Source: Baffinella frigidus (taxonomy: Eukaryota; Cryptophyceae; Cryptomonadales; Baffinellaceae). Taken from it: a stretch of DNA of 21,739 nt. Numbering within the stretch: the first letter of the stretch is position 1; each line of letters begins with the position of its first letter. The stretch covers positions 53,538 to 75,276 of the forward strand of contig MU647680.1 in assembly GCA_026770585.1 (NCBI GenBank), written 5' to 3'. A program made the translations under genes and the position numbers. The notes beneath the pieces were generated by a model. The model was not told where the DNA came from. It was given only the letters and a program-made list of their open reading frames with translations, and did no database searches. This document shows, piece by piece, positions 1 through 7,401 of the stretch.

Positions 1-15
1 TATATATATATATAT
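1..15. repeat. TA dinucleotide tract
   Basis: Uninterrupted TA repeat at the left edge of the window. It may extend beyond the window. It runs directly into a perfect inverted repeat. Confidence 0.9.
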
Positions 16-40
16 GGTATCGGTATCGGATACCGATACC
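16..40. repeat. 25-bp palindrome, 12-bp arms
   Basis: The arm GGTATCGGTATC (16-27) is followed by one G and its exact reverse complement (29-40). It has the same design as the 29-bp palindrome family of this window (odd length, one central base) but a different sequence. Confidence 0.85.
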
Positions 41-250
41 GAACTGAATTGAAACAGTCGAGAATGGGCTATGTGTATTCTGGGAATCGTCGGTTTCGGG
101 ATCACGTCTCCCCTCCCTTCATGTGTCTGTCTAAACGACCATCGGTACCATGAGATCTAGTCATGTCCGATTTGTACTGAAGAGTAGTGTGTCGGACACA
201 CATGGGGTGTGTTTGACACACCTAAACGGACGTGATGACGAGTTCCCCGC
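41..250. other. Gene-free stretch with short hairpins
   Basis: I see no convincing coding region here. It holds two adjacent inverted repeats: GTGTGTC-G-GACACAC at 187-201 and GGTGTGT-TTG-ACACACC at 206-222. The second arm pair recurs at 21147-21163 near the other end of the window. Confidence 0.6.
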
Positions 251-279
251 AGTTCGTTAGCGGTAACTCCTAACGAACT
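251..279. repeat. 29-bp palindromic element, copy 1
   Basis: Left arm AGTTCGTTAGCGGT, central base, and a right arm ending CTAACGAACT with one mismatch to a perfect palindrome. Same family as copies at 1191, 1307, 3917 (truncated), 5326, 5426 and 10556. Unlike several other copies it is not followed by TTTCTTGG. Confidence 0.9.
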
Positions 280-403
280 ATTGCATCCTGTGACACAGAC
301 TACATGTGTCTACCACATCGAGTCGCGACACTCGAATGACTACGCAGAGTGTGGTATGGGATGAAACGTCAAACGTCAAGTTGGGTTTCATGTTTCATTG
401 TCG

Positions 404-492
404 CACACACCCACACGCCTACACACCCACACACCCACACACCCACACACACACACACACCCACCCGCCCACACACACACACACACACACAC
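404..492. repeat. CA-rich microsatellite
   Basis: CA/CACACC-type simple repeat with interspersed CCC. It is open in several frames and so gives apparent His/Thr/Pro ORFs, which I regard as spurious. It lies just beyond the 3' end of the minus-strand gene at 528-1082. Confidence 0.9.
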
Positions 493-527
493 TACCCTCC
501 CCGCACGCTACCTTCCCCGCGCACTTC

Positions 528-1082
528 TTAGTCCGTGTAGCTACACACCCGCAGGTCCGCTGCTGCAATAATCACGCGCATCAACTCAGGATGGATGCGT
601 TGCAAAGGCGACACATCGCCCAGTCGGCCGTGGTGCGCCATTGCCAGTGCCATGCACTTGGCCGTACAGAGTTGCTCGTGTGCGATTCGTGCTTGCCGTG
701 CCATTATATTGCGCTTCTGAAGCTTTACGACGAACTGAAGCTTGCTGGCGGTCTCGGTGTAGTTGTGTTCCTCGCAAAGTGCGATGCAGTAGTTGAGCAG
801 CTGCAAGGGGTGTGCACCACAGCGTAAGAGACTTGGTGCAATGCTGCGCGGGCCCGCAAGAGTCCGCACGTAAGTAAGAAGGCCCTCCTACAAGGGCCCG
901 CACGGGCCCGCTAGAGGGCGGGTCCTTACATCCACAGCAGCCCCTGGAACGTCCTCCGAGGACAACCGCATCTTGTCTGCAACAAGGCGCTTCTGTTCGC
1001 CTGTCACGTTCAGGTGGACGGCATAGACCCCTTCTCGGAAGTTCAGCCTGGCCTCGAGGAACTCGGCTGTCGTGGTGTCCAT
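528..1082 (-). CDS. Split gene, small protein with C-terminal RLG-SP-ELxR module
   Basis: Two exons are inferred: 930-1082 (51 codons from ATG) and 528-800 (90 codons plus TAA), 141 residues in all. The intron 801-929 has donor GTAAGG and acceptor TTGCAG and is phase 0. Without splicing exon 1 meets a stop 14 codons later. Support comes from the paralogue at 12697-13229, whose exon 1 is also 51 codons and whose intron falls at the same place, between GAT and a CTG codon. Exon 2 opens LLNYCIALCEEHNY, like LLKFCFGLCSEHNY there. Residues about 102-131 form the module shared with the ankyrin proteins (ALAMAHHGRLG, SPLQRIHPELMR), and the tail LRVCSYTD matches LRQCSYVE of the 13465 gene. The function is unknown; an adaptor role is inference. 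No clear TATA box is seen upstream. Confidence 0.75.
801..929 (-). other. Spliceosomal-type intron, 129 bases
   Basis: Read on the minus strand it starts GTAAGG after GAT and ends CCCCTTGCAG before CTG. It is phase 0 and rich in GGGCCC-type sequence. Its length is divisible by three, but the unspliced reading frame contains a stop, so removal is needed. Short CTTAC and TTACG stretches could serve as branch sites. The position matches the intron 12850-13031 of a paralogue. Confidence 0.75.
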
Positions 1083-1190
1083 TTGGGTTGGTGGTGGTGG
1101 TTGGCTCGGTTGCGAGCTCCTCGAGTGTTAAGTCGTGTCGAGAAGTCCCCACAATAGACATTAGTCAACCGGGTGTAGTTGGGGAATGGG

Positions 1191-1219
1191 AGTTCGTTAG
1201 CGGTAACTCCTAATGGACT
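1191..1219. repeat. 29-bp palindromic element, copy 2
   Basis: Left arm AGTTCGTTAGCGGT is intact; the right arm is degenerate (CTAATGGACT). It is followed by TTCTTGG as in copies 3, 5 and 6. It lies between the genes at 528-1082 and 1424-2578; nothing coding is seen in 1083-1423. Confidence 0.85.
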
Positions 1220-1306
1220 TTCTTGGAGCCATTTGATGTCATACTGGTCAAATAGAGCCTGTCGTCGCCCACGGAGATGAAATCCTGACGCTAAATGTTT
1301 GGGTCC

Positions 1307-1335
1307 AGTTCGCTAGCGGTAACCGCCAACGAACT
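1307..1335. repeat. 29-bp palindromic element, copy 3
   Basis: AGTTCGCTAGCGGT plus a right arm with one mismatch. Flanks are GGGTCC before and TTCTTGGTTCGCCAGAT after. The same 3' flank, inverted, accompanies the intron copy at 10556-10584, so the conserved unit is longer than the palindrome. Confidence 0.85.
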
Positions 1336-1423
1336 TTCTTGGTTCGCCAGATGTTCTATGTCAACTCAAGGCGTATGTCGTAAGTCTCTGTCTATTGTGG
1401 ATGGTACATCTGATCTCGTTAGG

Positions 1424-2578
1424 TCACTGTTCTATGGATTCGGTGTGTCTTTGCGTTCCATCCACTCGAACCGCCTCTGTATCATATCCGTTCTTCCATA
1501 AGAACCTTCGTAGATCCCATTTGATTTCCGTGAACGATACGTAAGATCGATCCGACGCCCCTAACCAGGTCAGGATTTCCAATATCCTGCCCTCCATGTG
1601 CAAAGATGACCAGTCAAACCCTATGGTCTTCCTTAGACGGTTCGCATGGTCTCGCATAGCCCGTTTGAATTCAGCTAGAAACAACGGGGCATCTTCCTGG
1701 ATTCCTCGCGAGAAGTCATCCATGTTGAATTGCTGCCGTACAAACGAGTTCACATGTGGGTGTAGAAGTGATATCAAGTGTACACAATGAGATGCCCGTG
1801 TACCGTAGTTTTCCAGGTCAGCACACTCGTGGCGTCGGTAATACAAGAAGGCCTCTGCAAATCGGGGGTGGGACCGGGGGTATATGGCGGGCGGGTGGAA
1901 GCTGGATAATAGCATCGCGGCGTCGTGTAGACCATACGATTCCGCTAGATCCTGTGCGTTGTGCCCAAGAGAGTTCCTATGTGATGAAACCGTGCGTCCA
2001 AGAGCTGTATCTGATCTGGAACGTTGAAGCAATTCGTTTAGAATGAGCAATACACCTGTATCCGACACATTAGTTGCCATGACAGCACAGTGGAAGACCG
2101 TATTTCCGTAGGAGTTTGATTCCATGTCGTAGTATCGCTCACTCAATTGCTCGTCTGTCTCGCGATAATCCAGCAGCACTTTTACGGCACTGAGATGGCC
2201 TGCAAGGATCGCTGCAATCAGCGGGGTTGTGTGGCATCGACGTGGAACCACGTCAGCCCCGTGTGCAAGCAACATTTCGACCATCTGTACGTCTCCGGTT
2301 CTTGCAGCGAAACATATGGGCGTTTCGTTGCATGTTGGTACGGGATCGCACCCCGTGGGCCAGCTGATACCACACGGGGTGTGTGCATCGACAATATGAT
2401 TATCACCACTCGTGTCGATTAACTGTCGTGTCATGGCAACGTTCTTAGTACACAGTGACGCCCACAACGGAATCCCCTCACGGGGAGAATCTATTCGCGT
2501 CCTGTCTCGTTGACATACGGCGCAATGTTTGGAACCACTGGTTCCATGAGGGCCAACCGCAGGACCTGGATCTGACAT
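1424..2578 (-). CDS. Ankyrin-repeat protein, 384 residues
   Basis: Ankyrin-type units are visible at about residues 36-65 (IPLWASLCTKNVAMTRQLI), 83-112 (ETPICFAARTGDVQMVEMLL, then AHGADV), 116-145 (TTPLIAAILAGHLSAVKVLL) and, less clearly, from 157 (GNTVFHCAVMATN). The C-terminal 200 residues match nothing I know and are charged and helical-looking. Unlike the other ankyrin proteins here it lacks the RLG-SP-ELxR end. Ankyrin repeats bind proteins, so a host-interaction role is plausible but unproven. A TATATA box about 95 bases upstream, and an AT-rich patch at about 2610-2618, are candidate promoters. A 20-bp stretch of its N-terminal coding region (2486-2505) recurs exactly at 3938-3957. Confidence 0.85.
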   Translation of the reverse strand: MSDPGPAVGPHGTSGSKHCAVCQRDRTRIDSPREGIPLWASLCTKNVAMTRQLIDTSGDNHIVDAHTPCGISWPTGCDPVPTCNETPICFAARTGDVQMVEMLLAHGADVVPRRCHTTPLIAAILAGHLSAVKVLLDYRETDEQLSERYYDMESNSYGNTVFHCAVMATNVSDTGVLLILNELLQRSRSDTALGRTVSSHRNSLGHNAQDLAESYGLHDAAMLLSSFHPPAIYPRSHPRFAEAFLYYRRHECADLENYGTRASHCVHLISLLHPHVNSFVRQQFNMDDFSRGIQEDAPLFLAEFKRAMRDHANRLRKTIGFDWSSLHMEGRILEILTWLGASDRSYVSFTEIKWDLRRFLWKNGYDTEAVRVDGTQRHTESIEQ

Positions 2579-2673
2579 GTTCGCTATTACAGTGTACCAC
2601 GCTCCCTTTAATATGGAGGGCCGTCATGCACATGACCGAGCTGGTGTGTGTGTAGGTGTGTCGCGCCAAAGTG

Positions 2674-2680
2674 TATATAA
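2674..2680 (+). promoter_or_regulatory. TATA-like box, possibly bidirectional
   Basis: TATATAA sits 52 bases before the ATG at 2732. Read on the other strand it is TTATATA, about 95 bases before the ankyrin gene start at 2578. The spacing to 2732 resembles other genes here (49-63 bases). Confidence 0.5.
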
Positions 2681-2731
2681 ACTGCGAATCCTCCTCTGCT
2701 GCTGCTGGCAACGCCGAACTTGCGTTTGGAC

Positions 2732-2935
2732 ATGTCCAATGCCTACGCTGCTGCCACGGTTGGTGCTTTGGTGGTGCTTGGTGGTGCATTCGGTGCTTTT
2801 AGTGCTTTGGTGGTGCATTCGGTGCTTTGGTGCTACCGTAAGTTGAGACTAATTTCGGTGAGTAAACTAATCTCTCATCGTGACGTGTTGTCACGCAGCA
2901 GCAGCACACCCAGCAGCACTAATCTCTCATCGTGA
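2732..2935 (+). CDS. Possible small membrane protein, 67 residues
   Basis: I do not recognise it. From the ATG it encodes MSNAYAAATVGALVVLGG followed by more Gly/Ala/Val/Leu, giving one likely membrane-spanning segment at about residues 9-34, then a basic tail (YRKLR). A TATA-like box lies 52 bases upstream. The hydrophobic part is encoded by degenerate GGTGCTTTGGTG repeats, so the ORF could be a by-product of low-complexity DNA. A consensus splice donor (GTAAGT at 2838-2843) interrupts it just after the hydrophobic segment, so the true C-terminus may differ. Confidence 0.35.
   Translation: MSNAYAAATVGALVVLGGAFGAFSALVVHSVLWCYRKLRLISVSKLISHRDVLSRSSSTPSSTNLSS
2866..2935. repeat. 18-bp direct repeat pair
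   Basis: ACTAATCTCTCATCGTGA occurs exactly at 2866-2883 and 2918-2935. Between them is CGTGAC-GTGTT-GTCACG, a short hairpin. Both copies contain CTAAT, which resembles an intron branch site. Confidence 0.8.
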
Positions 2936-3033
2936 TAACACGTGGTATTCCAACACGTATTACATACCAGCAGCAGTAGTGTTGGTTTCTTGCATTCGCA
3001 CCCAGCGCCCTGCCCACATTCCACACACGCTAC

Positions 3034-3040
3034 TATATAA
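3034..3040 (+). promoter_or_regulatory. TATA-like box for the 3085 gene
   Basis: TATATAA lies 51 bases before the ATG at 3085, in a pyrimidine-rich, A/C-rich leader. The spacing agrees with the boxes at 5556, 7353, 15075 and 16221. Confidence 0.6.
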
Positions 3041-3084
3041 CACGAACACAGCGTTCATCCACACGGACCCCAACCACTCACCAC

Positions 3085-3813
3085 ATGATGACGCGGGACG
3101 CCGATTTCTCACCGGACGCCGAGCGCGCGGTGGCTGTGCGCGAAGCGGTTGGTGTAGACATGCTGCGCAAGGAACAGGCATATGTCGATTCTCTCGGTGG
3201 CATGTCGCCGTGGGTCGCCTACAGCACGCAAGTGCCGCACAAACAATGGCTCGTCGACCTCGAGATATACGAGAGCGGCGCGCCGTCGTGGAGATACCTG
3301 TACGAAATGGGGTGGTACGACCAGCCAGAGGCAAACAAACGGGCGTCGGTGTACAATGCGTTCCACGTGTCTCGGCTGTTCGTCGAGCTGACATACCAGA
3401 AGGGCCCGTTCCTCGAGTCCGACGCCGAGACAGACGCGCTGGACGCCTACGCGAAGGCCGAAGGTCTCTCTCTGTATGCTGCGCAATACAACAGCGAGCT
3501 GCTGCACATGATGTCCCTGCACAAGCGCCAAGAGGCGCGCTGCAAGTGCAACGACACCGTTGCTGCGCGTGTCTACGCTGCATCGATGTCCGACGAGCAG
3601 TGGCATCGCGACAAAGGCATGTACCAGCAGCTGCAGGCGCACCCGCTGTGGCCAGCGAGGAACGAGGGCTTCCACTACTGGGGGCAAAAGCAACAACGCG
3701 AACACGTCTACTCGAGCGTCGTGCAGCGCTTCCTGTGGGACCGGCTGGTGCGCGGCAGCAGTGTTGCACTGCCCGCTGTGATGGTGCGCATCGGTGAGCA
3801 GCACAGTGAGTAA
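3085..3813 (+). CDS. Hypothetical protein, 242 residues
   Basis: I do not recognise this protein. It starts MMTRDADFSPD; the second ATG, one codon later, is equally possible. It is rich in aromatic residues (YEMGWYDQPEANKR, FHYWGQKQQREH), with no signal peptide, membrane segment or familiar motif. Codon use is strongly G/C at third positions, as in the 4086 ankyrin and the 9371 RING genes. A TATA box lies 51 bases upstream. It ends just before a GGT-repeat segment that is duplicated at 5214-5348. Confidence 0.75.
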   Translation: MMTRDADFSPDAERAVAVREAVGVDMLRKEQAYVDSLGGMSPWVAYSTQVPHKQWLVDLEIYESGAPSWRYLYEMGWYDQPEANKRASVYNAFHVSRLFVELTYQKGPFLESDAETDALDAYAKAEGLSLYAAQYNSELLHMMSLHKRQEARCKCNDTVAARVYAASMSDEQWHRDKGMYQQLQAHPLWPARNEGFHYWGQKQQREHVYSSVVQRFLWDRLVRGSSVALPAVMVRIGEQHSE

Positions 3814-3834
3814 ATGTGCTTGCTCGCATCGCTA

Positions 3835-3939
3835 GGTGGTGGTGGTGGCGGTGGTGGTGGTGGTGGTGGTGGTGTACAGTGTCCCGTCCGAGTGGACATG
3901 GCAAGGGGTTCCCCACAGTTCGCTAGTGGTTACCGCTAG
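3835..3939. repeat. GGT tract plus 65-bp flank, copy A (truncated)
   Basis: An imperfect GGT run (3835-3874) is followed by 65 bases (3875-3939) identical to 5284-5348. In copy B the palindrome that ends the segment is complete (5326-5354). Here it stops at 3939 and runs into a sequence found in the 1424-2578 gene. The CCA/CAC complement produces long spurious His and Pro ORFs. Confidence 0.9.
3917..3939. repeat. 29-bp palindromic element, copy 4, truncated
   Basis: AGTTCGCTAGTGGT plus nine of the fifteen remaining bases. The element ends abruptly at a junction with the 20-bp sequence at 3938-3957 that also occurs at 2486-2505. Confidence 0.85.
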
Positions 3940-3956
3940 AATCTATTCGCGTCCTG

Positions 3957-4019
3957 TTTCGTACCTTTAGGTACGAAATCGTTCTTCGTCTGCACTGTCA
4001 ACTTTGGTGCTAAGTTGAC
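3957..4019. terminator. Two consecutive hairpins upstream of the 4086 gene
   Basis: Hairpin one has arms TTTCGTACC (3957-3965) and GGTACGAAA (3970-3978) with loop TTTA. Hairpin two has arms GTCAACTT (3997-4004) and AAGTTGAC (4012-4019). They could end transcripts of the 3085 gene or act in the leader of the 4086 gene. The structure is seen; the role is inferred. Confidence 0.45.
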
Positions 4020-4085
4020 TTGTGAAACGAGCGTTTTCAAAACCGGCGCACTAAGGGTGTCGGGGAAGAGGGGGAGGGGAGCGCG

Positions 4086-5081
4086 ATGTCGTTGATCGAG
4101 GGCCGGGTGGTGGCCGACACAAGCACGGCTGTCCTCCCGCCCCCACCCGAGGGTGGTGCGGCTGGTGCGGCTGGTGCGGCTGGTGCGGCTGGTGCGGCTG
4201 CAGCAACCGACGAGAACGAACCCAAGGACACCTCGCTTTGGCGCTCCTTCCTGCGCAAGGACTGGCAGATGTTCCAGCACGAGCTCGCGATCGCCGTGGA
4301 CGTCAACCAGGTGTACGGGTCGAGCTTGAAGACTCCATTGCACATGGCAGTTTCCCGCAGCATCCACATGGTCGAGGCGCTCCTGAACCACCGGCACATC
4401 GACGTCAACTCCCGCGACGCGACCAAGTTGACGCCCTTGGTGAATGCAGCAGAAGACGGGGCAGACATCGCGATCTTGCAGATGCTCGTTGCGAAGGGCG
4501 CGCTCGTCGATGCAGTGAACAACACCGGCCACACCGCGCTTATGGTGGCCGCGCACAAGAGCGTGCACAACGTTGTTGTGTTTCTTCTCGCGGAAGGGGC
4601 CAGCGTCAACATGAAGACCGCGGACGGGACTACGGCGTTGCACATGGCCACGGACGTTCATGTCACCAAGACGCTCTTGGCTGCAGGTGCGGACAGCTGC
4701 GCCAGAGACAACCGTCTCTCCACGCCGCTTCACGCCGCCTGCACAAAAGGGCTTGAGCACGTTTGCGTGCTTCTCCTTCACGCGGGGGCAGAAGTGTTCG
4801 CTGAGGACATACGAAAGCACTTGCCGGAACAATGCGCCCGCGCCCATAGGTTCCGCGACGTTGCGTTGGTGGTAAGCGCCGAGGGGATGCGCAGGAACAT
4901 AGACATCATCATTGCGCAGCGGCGCGATGCAGCGTTTGCGATGGGCGTGCACCCGCGCATCGGGGAGGGCTCGGTGGTGCACAGGTACCTTTTCGGGGAA
5001 AACGAGCTTCTCCGGGTGGTGCTGGAGACGGAGCCGACCACCATGCCCGTGGGGGTTGCGGAGGTTGTGATGGTAGACTAG
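4086..5081 (+). CDS. Ankyrin-repeat protein with C-terminal RLG-SP-ELxR module, 331 residues
   Basis: After a Pro/Gly/Ala-rich N-terminus (GAA repeats at about 23-40, from 9-base GGTGCGGCT units at about 4153-4200) there are five ankyrin units at about residues 82-240, e.g. TPLHMAVSRSIHMVEALL, HTALMVAAHKSVHNVVVFLL and TPLHAACTKGLEHVCVLLL. Residues 282-313 carry the module shared with the small split genes: AAFAMGVHPRIG, then SVVHRYLFGENELLRVV. Ankyrin plus a terminal adaptor is the layout of poxvirus ankyrin/PRANC proteins, but the module sequence here is different. No TATA box is apparent. The leader holds two hairpins and GCGCACTAAGGG, which recurs before the 9371 gene. A purine-rich stretch precedes the ATG. 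Confidence 0.9.
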   Translation: MSLIEGRVVADTSTAVLPPPPEGGAAGAAGAAGAAGAAAATDENEPKDTSLWRSFLRKDWQMFQHELAIAVDVNQVYGSSLKTPLHMAVSRSIHMVEALLNHRHIDVNSRDATKLTPLVNAAEDGADIAILQMLVAKGALVDAVNNTGHTALMVAAHKSVHNVVVFLLAEGASVNMKTADGTTALHMATDVHVTKTLLAAGADSCARDNRLSTPLHAACTKGLEHVCVLLLHAGAEVFAEDIRKHLPEQCARAHRFRDVALVVSAEGMRRNIDIIIAQRRDAAFAMGVHPRIGEGSVVHRYLFGENELLRVVLETEPTTMPVGVAEVVMVD

Positions 5082-5213
5082 CTGTTGTGCGGTGTCTCGG
5101 ATCATCTCAAGGCGACTGTGTGTGGTTCGTGAAGGACGGGCCGTGTACGATTCGTTGAGTAAACGTGTTTACTGGATCTGTTGTGTGGTGTGTCAATGTC
5201 TCCGCTACCGTGT

Positions 5214-5348
5214 GGTGGTGGTGGTGGTGGTGGTGGTGGTGGTGGTGGTGGTGGTGGTGGCGGTGGTGGTGGTGGTGGTGGTGTACAGTGTCCCGTCCGA
5301 GTGGACATGGCAAGGGGTTCCCCACAGTTCGCTAGTGGTTACCGCTAG
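5214..5348. repeat. GGT tract plus 65-bp flank, copy B
   Basis: A longer GGT run (5214-5283), then 65 bases identical to 3875-3939. The duplication copies sit either side of the 4086-5081 ankyrin gene in the same orientation, so the gene could be deleted or amplified by recombination between them. Confidence 0.9.
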
Positions 5349-5354
5349 CGAACT
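5326..5354. repeat. 29-bp palindromic element, copy 5
   Basis: A palindrome with arms AGTTCGCTAGTGGT and ACCGCTAGCGAACT (one mismatch) around a single central base, followed by TTCTTGGTTCGCC. It lies 100 bases from copy 6 in the same orientation. Confidence 0.9.
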
Positions 5355-5425
5355 TTCTTGGTTCGCCGGGATGGGCTGTGTCTCCTTAAGGTGCCTTGTC
5401 CTCCGTTGACATGCAAGTTGGGGCC

Positions 5426-5454
5426 AGTTCGTTAGCGGTAACCGCTAACGAACT
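5426..5454. repeat. 29-bp palindromic element, copy 6, perfect arms
   Basis: Arms AGTTCGTTAGCGGT and ACCGCTAACGAACT are exact reverse complements around one A. It is preceded by TTGGGGCC and followed by TTCTTGGTTC. This is the best-preserved copy and can serve as the reference for the family. Confidence 0.95.
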
Positions 5455-5555
5455 TTCTTGGTTCAACTGGCTTTGAACTTGTTTGTACTTAGATTACCGC
5501 CTCCTTTACAGCCGGAATTCAGGGTCGGGTTCTGTAGTTGCATCTCCCTATCGTC

Positions 5556-5562
5556 TATATAG
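5556..5562 (+). promoter_or_regulatory. TATA-like box for the 5620 ankyrin gene
   Basis: TATATAG 64 bases before the ATG at 5620, within an otherwise unremarkable leader. Confidence 0.6.
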
Positions 5563-5619
5563 GGACTGTGTGGCCCCGTACTACGACTACCGTCTCAGCA
5601 GCTCGTCTTCGATTCGCGG

Positions 5620-7230
5620 ATGGATGCGATAGAAGAGGATGCGATGGAAGAGGGTTCGGGTGTGGGGGAGGCGGGCGTGCTGCACAGCAATGTCCATGGG
5701 AGTGGGATACATGTTTTTATGGACCCCGATGATGCATTGAGGGAGTTGGTTGGCGCGATCCACAAGGGGGATCTATCCCCGATAAAGAAGATGCTGCAAG
5801 AGACCAATGTCGATATCAACGGGTCTTACATGACATATCGTTCAGAACACCCTGATCGCAATGGGTCGCAACGTCTTAAGTATATGTGCAACCCTGGCAA
5901 CTCACGGTGTACGGTATCGATGGTTAGGGCGACTCCACTCGAGGCCGCGGTGTGCAGTCTCCGAGTCGATATCGTACGACTACTACTAGGCAAAGGAGCA
6001 TTTGTGACGACCGATGTATTCCTATGGAAGAGCGCTCTGATGAACAGACGGACTACTGTGATCTTCCAACTGCTGTTCGCCCGCTTTCGAGAGATGCATG
6101 AAGAACTGTCCCCATACCACGTTTGGAAGAAACTCGATATCATGGGAGAACACACGTCGTTTGTGTCGGTCGTGGTGAAGACGGGAACGGCGAATATGTT
6201 GCAGTGTGTCATGGATCTAGGTGCCAGGGTAAACGGCTATGACGGTGAACATGATACGGCGCCATTGGAGGATCTTGTTCGTGATTGGGGTGGAAAGCGT
6301 AACAGGTACTATCATTCCTACCAAGAACAGGAAGACCTCGAGAAGTGTCGGATTCTAATCGAGAATGGCGCCAAGTGTACGCCCCTGTCTTCAAGTTCCA
6401 AGACCAGCCTCCTTCGTGTAGCAGTAGAATCGGATAGAACGGACAATGGAGAGCTAGTTCGAATGCTTCTCGAAACGGACCTGAAGAAGATGGTGAACCA
6501 CGCAGACAGTTCCGATGGTGTGCTTGGCGACCTTGGCACGAGACTCACGCCACTAACCTCCCTGATTGTACAGAATAGATCGAACCATATGTGTCTCATG
6601 CAGCACCTGCATGCCGCCGGTGCTTGTCTAACCACGGCATCGCAGGGCCACTCGCCGCTGATGCTTGCGGCCAAACATAACGAGACCCAAGCCGTAGAGT
6701 TTATCCTTGCGAACATGACCTCCGAGCAGAGAATGTCTCTGGCGCATGAAACGAAACTTGTCTCGAATTGCTTGACACGCCGAAACTTTGCGACAGCTGT
6801 CATACTGATAAAGGCTGGTGTGGAGTGTGAATCGTTACGCCGTACGACTGCGTGCACTCCGATGTACAGTATGGTGTCGGAAGGGATTGCGAAACACGTC
6901 AAAAAGGACCGGCCCAAACTGCGGGCCGTCATTAACGCGCTCCTGCAACGGAGTGTGGCTATGTCTACTGTCTGCCGCCCTTTCTCTCTCCGTTTGGCTA
7001 CTTCTGTGGTGGAACTAATCGAGAACAACCGTGAAGCGTGCAGTCAAGCGCTCGGGTCACAACTGGAGAACCGGATGCGAGATGCCATAAAACTCGAGAT
7101 GGGTGTACGCAACCTAGCCTTTGGTGGTATCAACCACAAGACGGCACGAGATAATTCCCCTGGTCGTTTGCTTTCAGACGAACTCGTCAGATACATTGCT
7201 TCACTGAACGACCCAAGCATTGGTATGTAA
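5620..7230 (+). CDS. Large ankyrin-repeat protein with C-terminal SDELVRYI end, 536 residues
   Basis: The start at 5620 follows a TATA box by 64 bases; a second in-frame ATG lies five codons on. Divergent ankyrin units are spread along the chain, e.g. DALRELVGAIHKGDLSPIKK near 41-60, TPLEAAVCSLRVDIVRLLL near 108-126, TPLTSLIVQNRSNHMCLM, and HSPLMLAAKHNETQAVEFIL. The C-terminus carries NSPGRLLSDELVRYIASLND, matching the SP-R-x-L-x-x-E-L-x-R end of the shared module; the earlier part (NLAFGGINHK) is only loosely similar. Codon use is less GC-biased than in the 4086 gene, suggesting a different origin or age. It is probably a cytosolic or nuclear protein-binding adaptor, by family logic only. 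TTTTAATAC follows the stop. Confidence 0.88.
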   Translation: MDAIEEDAMEEGSGVGEAGVLHSNVHGSGIHVFMDPDDALRELVGAIHKGDLSPIKKMLQETNVDINGSYMTYRSEHPDRNGSQRLKYMCNPGNSRCTVSMVRATPLEAAVCSLRVDIVRLLLGKGAFVTTDVFLWKSALMNRRTTVIFQLLFARFREMHEELSPYHVWKKLDIMGEHTSFVSVVVKTGTANMLQCVMDLGARVNGYDGEHDTAPLEDLVRDWGGKRNRYYHSYQEQEDLEKCRILIENGAKCTPLSSSSKTSLLRVAVESDRTDNGELVRMLLETDLKKMVNHADSSDGVLGDLGTRLTPLTSLIVQNRSNHMCLMQHLHAAGACLTTASQGHSPLMLAAKHNETQAVEFILANMTSEQRMSLAHETKLVSNCLTRRNFATAVILIKAGVECESLRRTTACTPMYSMVSEGIAKHVKKDRPKLRAVINALLQRSVAMSTVCRPFSLRLATSVVELIENNREACSQALGSQLENRMRDAIKLEMGVRNLAFGGINHKTARDNSPGRLLSDELVRYIASLNDPSIGM

Positions 7231-7352
7231 CCCGATTTTAATACAGCAATACACGAAACGATTTGTCTGTGGTTGTCTATGTCCGGCGCTGCGCGGCGCT
7301 TCTAGTTCGCCCTTGCCCCCCACCCCTCCCCTTCTGTGTGCTATCTCTGTAG

Positions 7353-7359
7353 TATTTAG
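7353..7359 (+). promoter_or_regulatory. TATA-like box for the 7402 gene
   Basis: TATTTAG 49 bases before the ATG at 7402. The same TATTTA form precedes the 14075 and 19594-20172 genes. Confidence 0.45.
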
Positions 7360-7401
7360 GGGCTCCTTGTCTATTCGTTGAGTAGGCGCGTAGCTTTTCT
7401 G

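Noticed and set aside
2880-3797. 305-codon plus-strand ORF overlapping the 3085 gene in another frame
   Set aside because: Arg/Ala-rich out-of-frame reading; the 3085 frame has a TATA box at the right distance and a balanced composition.
2960-3916. 318-codon minus-strand ORF with a polyhistidine stretch
   Set aside because: It is the reverse complement of the well-supported 3085-3813 gene plus a GGT microsatellite; the His run is the repeat read backwards and the rest is Arg/Ala/Thr-rich shadow sequence.
3936-5105. 389-codon minus-strand ORF opposite the 4086 ankyrin gene
   Set aside because: The plus strand encodes clear ankyrin repeats here; the antisense frame is Val/His/Arg-rich and is held open by GC bias.
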